A DNA stretch of 64,000 bases, from assembly GCA_026770575.1 (NCBI GenBank), contig MU657200.1:79072-143071 (forward strand). Reading direction: 5' to 3'. How positions within the stretch are numbered: the stretch's first letter is position 1; every line of letters begins with the position of its first letter. The translations under genes and the position numbers were made by a program. Source of the stretch: Pelagophyceae sp. CCMP2097. Lineage: Eukaryota > Sar > Pelagophyceae. Below are positions 20,375-30,721 of the stretch, piece by piece. The notes under the pieces were generated by a model that saw only the letters and a program-made list of their open reading frames with translations, had not been told where the DNA came from and ran no database searches.

Positions 20375-23300
20375 TCACGCGCCGGGCTTTGGGCGGGGTT
20401 TGTGCGTCTCGTGCAGCCGCGAACGCATCGCCGTCGTCTTTGGAGTGCCTCGCGAGGACTTCGCGCCGGCGGTGGGCGCCTTGCTGCCCCTTGAGCCACC
20501 GGCGCTGGAGCTGGCTGTCGGCGTCGCGTGGCCGGCAGAGGAAGCGGTCGAAGGCGCTCGTCGCGAGCCGGTTGTCGGGGTCGTGACGGAGCTGGCCGTG
20601 GGGGTCGTGACCCCGGAAGAGGGCGACGGCGTGCCTTGGCTGCCCGGCGTGCCTTGGCTGCCCGGCGGCGTCCGCGCGGCGCTGGCCGGCGATGTCGCGC
20701 TGGCCGGCGCGTCGAATTTCTCGACGAGGATGACCGGCGAGAGGTCTGGCAGCGTGCCCCATTCCGGCCCGCCGCCGACGCTGTCGCGCGCCTTTGACGG
20801 GAAATACACTTCGTCGGCGTTGCGGTTGTATTGGAGTAAATGGGCCATGTAATGCCGATTGGGCTCTTCCATTTCCGGCGCCGCGGGCACTTTGAGGCGG
20901 GAGACGGCCGCAAAGGGCGCTTCCGGGAAACGTTCAAGGGGCAGCTGTTGCTCTGCGTCCCACCGGGGCGCGTTTGGCAACTTTGGCCAGTCACCCGGGT
21001 CCAACATGCCGGCTGAAACGCGCGATGCGCGGTGGAGGTGGTCAAGCACGGAATCGTACTCTCCAGCGGCCTTCAACCTTGAAAACACTTGGCTGACCGC
21101 TGACCCCGGGACGCTTTCAAGGCCGGTGTCCGCTTCCCGTTGCGAAGAGTGCTCGGCGTCGTAGGGAAACGTGTTCCGAGCGCCGCCCGGCGACAAAACG
21201 CACTTCATCTTCGCCAAAGCGCCAGCCCGCCGTGCCATCGACGCGGCCTCGGGCGACGCAGACGGGAGCCGCGCGGCCGACTCGACGGGCGGCCGCCAGG
21301 CGGATTCGCCGCGCGACGTCTCCTCGGACCCTAAAGTGCCCGCGGGGCCCACGCAGTGCGACCCGGCCATCGGGACCGTTGGTGCCGCTAGCCAGCCGGC
21401 TGCGGGTAGAGACGTCCAAGCCACCAGCTCGCCCGCCGCCAGCCTCCTCGAAGAAGAGCCGCCGGCCGTCAAAAGCCGCCGCCTCTGCGTCGGCGTCGAC
21501 AGCCCGCCGGGCGACGTGCCGGGCGACGCGCCGGGCGTGCCGGGTGTCGACGGGAGTGTCGTCGCCGACGCGGGCGGCGTGCGGTGCTTCCCCGGCGGCG
21601 TGCGGTGCGGCGAGATGCGATTTTGCGGCGAGTGGACTTGCGCGAGCGGCGGCGCCGTAGCGGGCGACGTCGCGCCGTGCGCCTCGGCTCGGCGTTTTGT
21701 TTTGAGTTTGCGGAGGTAAATGAGTTGCCGGCAGTCGGCGTCCCTTGAAAGGTTGGCAAGCGCAGACGTGGCCAATTCGCGCGCGATGGACGACGCTTCA
21801 AAGTCGTGCGCGAGTTCGACGAGCGCACAGATGCACGTCGCGGCTACGGCCTTTAAAATCGACGGCTCGGCTGTAACGTTTAAAAGGACGTGCGCCGCCC
21901 CCTCTCGTAAAGCGCCCGGCGCGCCGACGATGAACGCGAGCCGCACTGCACATTTCTGCGCAATGGCGATGCGCGCCGCCGCGCCGCCGCGCGCGGCGAG
22001 GCGCTGCAAAGCATAGAGGCCGATTTGGAAGTGCGCGGCGGATCGGCCTTCGCTAATGGCCCATAGGCAGACGTCTACAGCCGTCATCTCGAATTGCGCC
22101 TCAAAGTCCGCCGACGAAACTTCAGACTCGCAGACGAGCCAGAGCAGGAGCCACGCCGCTTCGCCGGAGAGTTGCGTTTCGCCGCAGTCGGCAGTCTCCG
22201 CCTCAGGCGATTGCGGCAATCGTTTCAGCGAGCCTGGAGAGCGCCGCTGGCTCTGTGCGATTCTCCAGAGCGCGGAAACGATGAGCTCCGACGATCCCGC
22301 CGGCCCGAGCGCCGCGTCGTGCGCCGTTGAAGTGACCAAGACGCCGCAGACCATGGTGATGACTTCTCGCCTTGCGAAAGTGAGCGCTGCAAACGAGTCT
22401 TTCCGCGCGAAAACGGCCTTTGCTGCTTTGTGGATGGCGCCGGCCTTTGTTGAAGCTGCGGGCGCGTACGCGGTGACTGTCCGTAGGGCGGACGCGGCCA
22501 CGCAGAGAATGGCGCATAGAGCTTCGTCAGTTGAAGCCGCATGCCGCGCCGAGACGCCCACGACGTCGACGAGCACGGCGAGGACGTCGTCGACGACGAA
22601 GGCTTTCAGCAGCGCCTCTGCAGATTTCGACTCCCGCGCGGCCACGCACCTCCGGACTAAATGCAAACCGGCGATCAAGACATAAAGCCCGACTTGCGGC
22701 CGCCGAGCGTCTTGGATGCCGTGGAACGCTTCGCGGTGCCATAAAGTGGCGACGAAGAGTTGGACGGTACCAGGGGACCACGCTCTGCCACTTTTGCTGG
22801 AAAGCGGCGCGTTTGCGGCGAGTCTGGATACGACTTCTGCCAAAGGTGCCTTGACCGCGTTTGCGGCTGCGTCGTCCGCGACGAGGCGGCAGAGTAATCC
22901 AAAAGCGGCCGCGTCGAAGAGCGCCGCTCCTGCGTGGACGTCGAACGAAGCGGCCGCGGCTAAAATTCTCGCCGCACAAGCCCTCGCGGCGACGTCGTCG
23001 TGCAAGGCATTTAAATGCCGGAAGACGGCCTCGACGCCGCGCCAATTTATCTCGGCGTCTGCCGATTGAGTCGCCGTCTCGAGGGCTTGGAGGCAAAAGT
23101 GAAGCGATGACTCCAGTTCGTACTTTGCCAGCTGCGAAGCTTGCCGCGCGACCATCACCGCTTCCAGCACTTGAAGCAGCTCGTCGGTGCGCCGCAATAC
23201 GGCGTGGCGCTCCAAAGCGCGGCCGAAGGGCGGCTCGAAGCCTAGAGGGGTGATTCGGTATACCGAAACTTCTGAAAGCGCGGCCGAAGCCTTGAGGGGT

Positions 23301-24910
23301 GACTCGACGTTGCAGTGACAACTCTGCCGCCATGCCACTCTCAGTCATCCGGGTTATATCGAGACGCCGTTCCTCACCGAGGTCGAGGAGTCCCACGTAC
23401 GCTTTTGTTGAGAGCTCGTCGTCAGCGAGCTGGCGAGGCAGGCCGACGGTCGTCGCTCGGAGCTTCACCAGTGCTTCAACTGCGTGCGCCGCGCGACGGA
23501 GCACGGCGCGCTTCGTCGACGCCTCGTCGCCGGTCTTGCAGCACCGCACGACCAGCGCCACTGCCGCCGAGACGGCGGAGTCGACGTCTCGCGCCACGTT
23601 CTCCCGCACGTCCTTGCCCGCCCTCGAATGCGCCTCGCCCGCAAACGCGCTTGCGACGGCGTGCAAAGCTGCTGCGAAGTGCAGCGCTGCTTCGAGGTCC
23701 GCGGACCGAAGCAGCTTGGCGAGGCGTAGGACGCCGCCGTTTATGACGTAGTGCTCTACGTCAGGTGCACAAACTCGCACTGTGAACCAAATACCCTCTG
23801 CCGCGCATCGCACGAGCGCATCGCGCTTCTCAGCGTCGCGCAGGCTCTGCCGCGCGGCGGCGTCGTCGTCGTATTCGTCGTAATAGTCGTCCGCCGCGTC
23901 GATCGCGCCGTTGGCCGCAGCAGTCTTCGGCGAGAAGCGGCGGGCGACGCGGTCGAGCGCGGGCAGGCGCATTTGAAGCGCGGTTTGAGCCTCGGCAATT
24001 TCGCGCGCGAGCGAAACGAGGAGGCCGACGGCGAGCGATGTCGAGGCGATGTCCGCGTCTGCATCGTCCGCGGCGCCGTCGACGAGGGCTGCGATGCGGC
24101 CGACGGCGCCGCTGCGGACGAGGCTTTCGCGGAAGCCGCGGTCGCACAGCGTCCACAGAACGCGCAGCGCCGCCGCAGCAACGCCGCCAAACGGCCGCCA
24201 CGTCGCAATGCGACTCGAGGCAGTGTCCAAGAAGCGCCCCGTGTCCAGGAAGCCGGGCGTGGGCGAGATGGTGCGGAGGACGCCGTCGATGAGGTCATCG
24301 GAGACGCAAGTGGCGTTGCCGCGATGCCAGACAAACTCCCAAATCGCGTCAAGCACGGCCGACTGATCCGAGCCCTCGACCGCGCCGAGCGATGCGGTGA
24401 ACCTATCCCGGCGTGATCATTCAGTGTCAAGCGATGCGGCGAACCTATCCCGGCGTGATCATTCAGTGTCAAAGCGGCGCGTTGCACGCACTCGCGGTCG
24501 AAGCGCGTGGCTTGGTCCTTTTGGCGCTTAACCGTGAACGCGTCCCAATCCAAAACCATGTCATCCCACGCCGCGTCGCAGTCGAGGGCCGACGTCTGCG
24601 CGACGTCGCCCACGAGGAGTTGCGCCCACGGGTCGCCGCTCGAGGCGCGCGGCCGCAGTAAACAGACGTCGTGCCGGAACGCGTCGCGCGCGGCTGCCAC
24701 GGCCGTATCAAAACCGCGCAGCCGCGCCGCGTCGACGCGCCGCATCGTGCCGCCGGCCGCGGCGCCGGGAGAGGCCGGCGCGTCGGCGTCGGCGTCGGCG
24801 TCGTCTGCGTTGATGAGGCGAAAGTAAACAGTCTGCACGTCCTGCCAGAGGCCGCGCGGCGGCGCCGCGTCGCCGGCGGGTCGCTGCGCCGCGTCGCCGG
24901 CGTGGTGCAT
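20375..24910 (-). CDS. Large armadillo/HEAT-like repeat protein
   Basis: Three exons (24910-24488, 24362-23378, 23241-20375) give about 1424 residues in phase. Most of the protein is alanine/leucine-rich paired helices typical of ARM/HEAT solenoids (for example REGAAHVLLNVTAEPSILKA, SIARELATSALANLSRDADC). The last 400 residues are disordered and rich in Ser, Thr and Pro with many TP sites (GTPGSQGTPS). This suggests a scaffold, possibly of microtubule or ciliary type, but no specific family was recognised. The start is the first ATG of a frame that stays open upstream; an earlier start is possible. A 42-bp duplication lies in the first intron. Confidence 0.65.
24389..24472. repeat. 42-bp tandem duplication in an intron
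   Basis: Two near-identical 42-bp units at 24389-24430 and 24431-24472. On the minus strand each unit carries a GGGATAG that could act as an intron acceptor. The length is divisible by three and both units are open, so the segment can be read either as coding or as intron. Confidence 0.8.
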
Positions 24911-25116
24911 CGGCGCCGCGTCGGCAGGGCGCTGGAGAGGACCCGCTCGACTCGTCGCCACGCGCGACGCGGCGCCTTCGACGCGGTGCCTGCGAGGCGG
25001 TGCCTGAGCGAAACAACCAGGCGTGGGCCGCTGCGCCGGGACCGAGGCGGGGCGCCCACCACTGTCGGCCGATGGACCCTATCGGGATAGGAAGCTGGGA
25101 TAGGACACCGCGGCTC

Positions 25117-25130
25117 GTGTCACGTGACAC
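25117..25130. promoter_or_regulatory. GTGTCACGTGACAC palindrome (E-box/CLEAR-like)
   Basis: Perfect 14-bp palindrome around TCACGTGA, a core used by bHLH and bZIP factors in many eukaryotes. It is about 207 bp upstream of the armadillo-type gene start. Binding is inferred. Confidence 0.4.
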
Positions 25131-25247
25131 GATGCGGCAAATCTTTCAAGAAACTCCCGCAGAAAGGCTTTGATCCAAGCCATCCGAACGCGCCGCTATT
25201 GAGTCCAGTCGAGCAGCGTCGGTGCGTCGGGTCGAGCGGCGTCGGTG

Positions 25248-25254
25248 TTATATA
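25248..25254 (-). promoter_or_regulatory. TATATAA box candidate
   Basis: TATATAA on the minus strand in the 405-bp gap between argininosuccinate synthase and the armadillo-type gene. It is oriented for the latter but lies 340 bp from its proposed ATG, which would imply a long 5' leader or an upstream start. Confidence 0.3.
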
Positions 25255-25315
25255 GGTCGGCGCCGGCTGCGGCGTCGCGGCTGCTCTTTGTGGGCGGGGT
25301 ATGTTTTGGGCGTCC

Positions 25316-27160
25316 TTAGATGCCCTTGTCGCGCCGGCTGGAGGCCTTGAGGCGCGTGGAGAGCGTCTGGATAAACCCGGTCGAGTTCTCCGGCACGAAG
25401 CCACCCTCGCAGTCCATGGAGACCAGGTTCTTGTTGTAGAGCGAGTGCGGCGAGGAGCGGCCGCGGCACTTGACGTGGCCCTTGTGGAGATGCAAAGCGA
25501 CGGTGCCCGTCACACATTTCTGGGTTTCGTTGACCATGCCTTGCAGCAGCTGCATCTCCGGCGAGAACCAGTAGCCGTTGTAGACGAGCTCCGCGTACTT
25601 CAAAGCAAAGCCGTCGCGCAGGCGCATCACCTCGCGGTCCATCACGAGCAGCTCCAAGTCCAAGTGCGCGGCGTGCAGCACGGTGCCGCCGGGCGTCTCG
25701 TAGCAGCCGCGCGACTTCATGCCGACGTAGCGGTTCTCCACCAGGTCCGCGCGGCCGACGCCGTGCTCGCCGCCGACCTCGTTGAGGCGCGCGAATAAAG
25801 CCAGAGGGTCGCGCGACGCCTCCGTGCGGAGCAGAGTGCCCTTGGCGTCGTACTCGCGGATGCACACCGGCGCGCCCTCCTCAAAGTCAATCTCCATGCC
25901 CAGAGGCTCGTCCGGCGTGTCCATGATGTCGCGCGTCTTCTTCTTCATGACGAGGCCCGGGTACTCGTTGTGAATACCAGGGTACGCTGGGTCCTCCAAC
26001 TCGCCAGACTCGTAGGAAATGTGCATGATGTTCTCGTCCTCCGAGTAAGAGTGCTTCTTCGTCGCGGAGACGGGGATGCCGAGCTTGGCGGCGTAGTCCA
26101 GCAAATCCTGGCGGCCCTGGTAGCGCTCGAGGTACTCACGTTCGCGCCAGAGCGTCACGCACTCCAGCGTCGGATCCATGCCGAGGTAGCACAGCTCGAA
26201 GCGCACCTAATTGGTACCGTCGGGAGGGAGACCATCATGGTGGGCTCAAAGGGTCCCCGATGGCGCACTGCTCGCGTCTCCCCGGGGATCAACGCACCTG
26301 GTCGTTGCCCTTGCCCGTCGAGCCGTGCGAGACGTGCGTCGCGCCCTCCTTCCACGCAATCTCTACCTGCTTCTTCGCGATGCACGGGCGCGCCATGGAC
26401 GTGCCGAGGAGGTACCTAGGGGCAATAGGATTGACGAGAGTATTGTGGGGGCAAAGTCAACATATACGGCTGTATAGGGGCCATATAGGGGGAATATATA
26501 TCCCCTGTACCGTGCAGCGTCGTCCGGGACCCTCTATAGGCCCCTCTATAGGCCCCTCGCCGGCCCGCAGAAGAGACTGACCTGCCCTCGTAGATGGAGT
26601 TGGCCTTGACGCATTGGAACACGTAGTTCTGCACAAAGTCGCGGCGCAGATCCGCGCAGTGGAACGCGTACGCGCCAGAGGCCTTGGCCTGAGAAAGGGC
26701 GTAGGGCGGGGCCCGTGAGGAGAGTCCAATACGAGCTTGACCACCCCACAAAGAGGCGCACCTTTTCGCGGATGGCGTCGATGGCGCCCTTGTCCTCGAC
26801 GTCGGCCTGGCCGAGGTCGGCGATGTACCTGCGCGTCGGGTCGGCGATGGGTTTTGACTGGTTCGTAGAACATTAAAGCCCAAACTGCGCTAATAACGCA
26901 CGCGCAGACTTCAAAGCCCTTTTCGTGCGCGAGGTACGCCAGCTGCGTCGATGTGTCGAGGCCTGTGAGCTGTGTTCGCGATGGACCCCGCCGAGCGATG
27001 GGTACGCACCACCCGAGTAGGCCAGGACGAGCTTGGGCTTAGACGGGTCGGGAACCCGGAACTGCACCTCCTGCGACGTGTCGCCGAGGAAGAGCGACAT
27101 GGCCCTGCGGACCGCGCCGAGCCGCGGCGCCGCGCGAACGAGGCCCTGCATGGCGAGCAT
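25316..27160 (-). CDS. argG: Argininosuccinate synthase
   Basis: Joins citrulline and aspartate using ATP in arginine synthesis and the urea cycle. Six exons (27160-27010, 26962-26902, 26828-26762, 26688-26582, 26415-26298, 26206-25316) splice in phase to 464 residues. The N-type ATP-binding motif becomes [20 protein letters not shown] after removing a 47-bp intron inside it. [20 protein letters not shown] and [20 protein letters not shown] are the citrulline/aspartate-site signatures. The extra N-terminus of about 40 residues is Arg-rich ([16 protein letters not shown]), suggesting organelle import. Start codon 146 bp from the divergent TPR gene. Confidence 0.95.
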
Positions 27161-27306
27161 GGCGGCTCCTTTTGTTTCACAGGTGAAGCCGAAAGTGCAC
27201 AGAGCCGAGCGTTTCCGGCGATACGAGAAACCCGGAGGCGTATCCTTCCATGAAGCTTCCGGAACGTCCCAGGCGCGGTCGCATAGCCCACGGGCGGCCT
27301 ATAGCC

Positions 27307-28970
27307 ATGCGCGGCCTGTTGCGGTCCTGCCTGGCCCGCGGCGCGGTGCGCTGTGGCGGTGCCGGTCGGGATGTGGTTCTGCGCCCTTTTGCGCGTTTCA
27401 TGGTCATAGCTATGGACGACAAGGACCCAACTCCCGAAGAGATCGCAGAATTCAAGATCATCTCCGCCAAACGAATGGCCGAGGCGGCGGAGAATCGCAA
27501 GTACGACCGAGGAGCCTTTTACGAACGCGAAATCGGATTCCTGATGCGAGAAGTACGCGAGTCCCTGGACCAGCAGCTCTTCGACGAGGCCGTAGACGCC
27601 TCGTTAAGGCTCAGGAGCCTCGCCACAGAAGCCTACGGCGAGACGCGGTCGCCCGTGCTGGCGTCCGCGCTGAACGACGCGGGGCTCGCGCACAAAGGTT
27701 CGTGTTTTGGCGTGTAGCTGATTGAAGATGCTTCGGATTCCACGTCGAAAACGGTGGATTAGGCCGCGGCGAGTACGTCATTGCCATCCAGCTCATCATC
27801 TCCTCGATCCAGATGTACGAAAGTTGCAAGCTGGGCGAGCACTCGTCTTGCGCGACGGCGCTGCACAACTTGGGCGCGGCGTATAAAGACCACGCGCAGA
27901 TGGAAGGCGCCACGGGCATGGTGCGTTGCGCGTGGGGGGGGCCTGGGGCGCCGCCGGAGCCGTGGTGCGGAAAAGGCAGACAGGCCGTACAGAGATATCT
28001 CCTACATACCCACGCCGTAGGAGAAGCTGCAGCTCCTCGACCGCGCCGTCGAGTGCTTCGAAGAGTCGAAGAAGCGGCGCACCGGTGCGTCTTCGTGCAT
28101 CGGTCGCCGCCGGGAGCCGTGGAGGGCGCCCCGGGACCACCTGCAAAAGACGCAAATTTCCCTCAGGCAAGAACTACGACGAGAAGCGAGACGCGACGCT
28201 CCTCGGCACGACGCACATCGCGCACGCCACGGTGCTCCGCATGCGGAAAATACCAAAGGAGGTCATACTGGCGGTAGAGGCACGCAGCCGTGCCACGTCG
28301 GAAAAAGGGCAATCAAACCGACTCGTCAGCGAAAGCAGCGACACGGGATCTCTTCGCGCGCGGGCAAAGATTGCCGTTCCCACGCCACGCAGGTGCTGGA
28401 CCTGGGCATCAAGGCGCTGCGGACGGCGCACGCGATTAACCCTTACCGCTCCAACAAAACAGCCCTCGCCGCCGCTTTGAACAACAAAGCCCTCTTCGGT
28501 GCGTCGGGCCCCGCGGCGCCGCAAAGATTTCCACGCGCAGGCCGTCAGGACGGCGTCGATGCGAAGGTGGTGTCGCGCCTGTACGCTGAAGCACTCGAGA
28601 TCAGAGAAGAGGCCCTCGGGCCGACGCACCCGTGCGTGGGTCCGTCTGCGTGGTAAACGCGGACGGTCGTATTAGGGTGGTCATCACGACGCTCCACAAC
28701 ATTGCCGAGCACCTCCTGCACCAAGGCAAGGAAGCAGAATCTCGACGCATACAGCTCGACATCATGCATCGCATGGGCGTCGATCCGAGTAGAATGGACC
28801 TCAGCTTAGACGAAGCGGCCGCGCACGACGCCGCGGTCGCCGAGGCCGACGAGGTGGCAGAGGCGCGGGAAGTGTTCAAGGGCGATCCCAAGCGAGCTAC
28901 CTCGGATAAATCATTCGACTACGACGACAAGGAGATCTGGAAGGAGGCCGGCAACGAATGGAAGCCGTAA
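27307..28970 (+). CDS. Tetratricopeptide-repeat protein
   Basis: Seven exons (27307-27697, 27763-27920, 28021-28084, 28167-28261, 28393-28498, 28541-28631, 28676-28970) keep phase and give 399 residues. Kinesin-light-chain-like TPRs are visible: SALNDAGLAHKGRGEYVIAI, ALHNLGAAYKDHAQ, LYAEALEIREEALGPTHP and VVITTLHNIAEHLLHQGK. The start at 27307 gives an Arg/Leu-rich leader (MRGLLRSCLARGAVRC) that could be mitochondrial; ATGs at 27250 and about 27400 are alternatives. The donor at 28262 is the least certain boundary. Partner proteins unknown. Confidence 0.75.
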
Positions 28971-29077
28971 AGCCCCGGCTGGAATCCTAACAAGGCCGCC
29001 GAATTCCGAGGGCCGCAGCACAAAGGACGCCTTTTTTACTCGAAACCGACGAGGCCGTCGTGCGCCGACACGCGAAG

Positions 29078-30303
29078 TCAGCGCCCGCGGCGCTCGAGGG
29101 TGACGTCCCATAGCCGCGCCGTCCCGTCCTTGACCCCCGTCACGACGCGCTGGCCGTCGGGCGAGAATGCGCAGCTCCGAACAAAGTCGGTGTGGCCCTC
29201 GAGCGTCGCCTGCAGCGCGCCCGTACCGGCGTCCTAGAGCCGCGCCTTCTGGCCGGCCGCCGTCACGACGCGCATGCCGTCGGGCGAGAACGCGCAGCAA
29301 TCTACGACGCCCGTGTGGCCCTCGAGCGTCGTCTGCAGCGCGCCTGTTTCGGCGTCCCAGAGCCACGCCTTCGGGCCGCTCGCCGTCACCATGCGCTTGC
29401 CGTCGGGAGCGAACGCGCAGCTGCGGTTGTAGACGGCATGCCCCTCGAGCGTCGCCTGCAGCGCGCCCGTCTCGGCGTCCCAGAGCCGCGCCATCCCGTC
29501 CTCGCTCATCGTCACGATGCGTTCGCCGTCGGGCGAGAACGCGCAGCTGGAGACTTCGCCGTCGTGCCCCTCGAGCATCGTCTGCAGCGCGCCGGTGTAG
29601 GCGTCCCAGATTCGCGCCGTCCTGTCCTCGCTCGACGTCGCGATGCGCTTGCCGTTGGGCGAGAACACGCAGCTGTAGACATATTCGAAGCTCCTCTCGA
29701 GCGCCATCTGCAGCGCGCCCGTCTCGGCGTCCCAGAGCACCGCCGTCCCGTCGTGGCTTGCCGTCGCAATGCGCTGGCCGTCGGGCGAGAACGCGCAGCT
29801 CACGATGTAGTCGGTGTGCCCCTCGAGCGTCGTCTGCAGCGCCCCCGTCTCGGCGTCCCAGATTCGCGCTGTTCCGTCCTGGCTCGCCGTCACGATGCGC
29901 TTGCCGTCGGGGGCGAACGCAAAGTGAAAGACGCTGCCGGTGTGGCCCTGAAGCTTTGAACGCAGCGCGCCCATCTCGGCGTCCCAGATCAGCACCGTCG
30001 CGTCGAGGATCAACGTCGCGATGAGCGTGCCGTTGGGCGAGAACGCGCAGCTCCTGATGCCGACGTGCCCTTTGAGAATTGCAGTGCCCTTCAAAATCTG
30101 GTCCGTCCAGACGAGCTTGCGCAGGGCCAGCGTCAGGCGCGCGCGTCGCGAGCGACGTGCTTCGTGACGAAGAGGCCGCTGGGCGAGGCCGCCAGTCGCA
30201 GGAGGGGCGTGAGCAGGTCGCGCTGCTCAAACACGCGAAGCGCGAGCGCGGCGCCGCCGACGCGCACCCGGGCGCGCCGCGAGGCCCCGGTGGCAGCCGG
30301 CAT
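29078..30303 (-). pseudogene. WD40-repeat gene, copy D, disrupted
   Basis: Head sequence (ALRVFEQRDLLTPLLRLA, FVTKHVARDARA) is followed near 30134 by an apparent 1-base deletion that creates TGA in the KxLRKL segment. Downstream the frame is open through seven blades. Then TAG at 29234-29236 replaces the TGG of a LWDAGTG blade end, after which an eighth blade runs to TGA at 29078. An internal ATG after the deletion would still allow a headless 286-residue propeller. Confidence 0.75.
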
Positions 30304-30324
30304 GCGCTCCGGGCGGGCCGTGTG

Positions 30325-30390
30325 CGTGCGCCCCTTTAAGGAGACCGGCGCCTCTTCGCGTGCGCCCCTTTAAGGAGACCGGCGCCTCTT
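30325..30390. repeat. Two-copy 32-bp repeat, period 34
   Basis: 30325-30356 and 30359-30390 are identical apart from a 2-bp spacer, just upstream of WD40 copy D. A second two-copy repeat (about 33 bp, ending CCTCCCTATAGC) follows at 30628-30721 immediately before the ABCC start. Confidence 0.7.
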
Positions 30391-30721
30391 CAAAGCGCCG
30401 GACTGAACGCCCCCCCCCACGCACGTTCGGTCTCTGTGGCTCCTTGTTTGACTCTGCTCGTCCGCGCCCTGCTCGTCCACGACACGCGTCGCGTAAGCTT
30501 TTCCCCACGCACGGGGGGTAGTAAGGGGGCGCGGATGTCAGGGCAGCGTTCAAAATTCAGCCGTGCAGTCCTTTTAGCGACTAGAACGTGCGTCGTCGCG
30601 ACGTGACGCGTCACACTCCCGCCTCCCGGCGTCGCAGGCATCGCCGCGCCTCCCTATAGCCATCCTCCCGGCGCAATCGGACCTCGCCGGCGTCGCGGGC
30701 ATCGCCGCGCCTCCCTATAGC

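Noticed and set aside
22527..24356. Long frame continuing past the second exon of the armadillo-type gene
   Set aside because: After 23377 the frame turns Arg-rich and out of register; splicing 23242-23377 gives a continuous helical solenoid instead.
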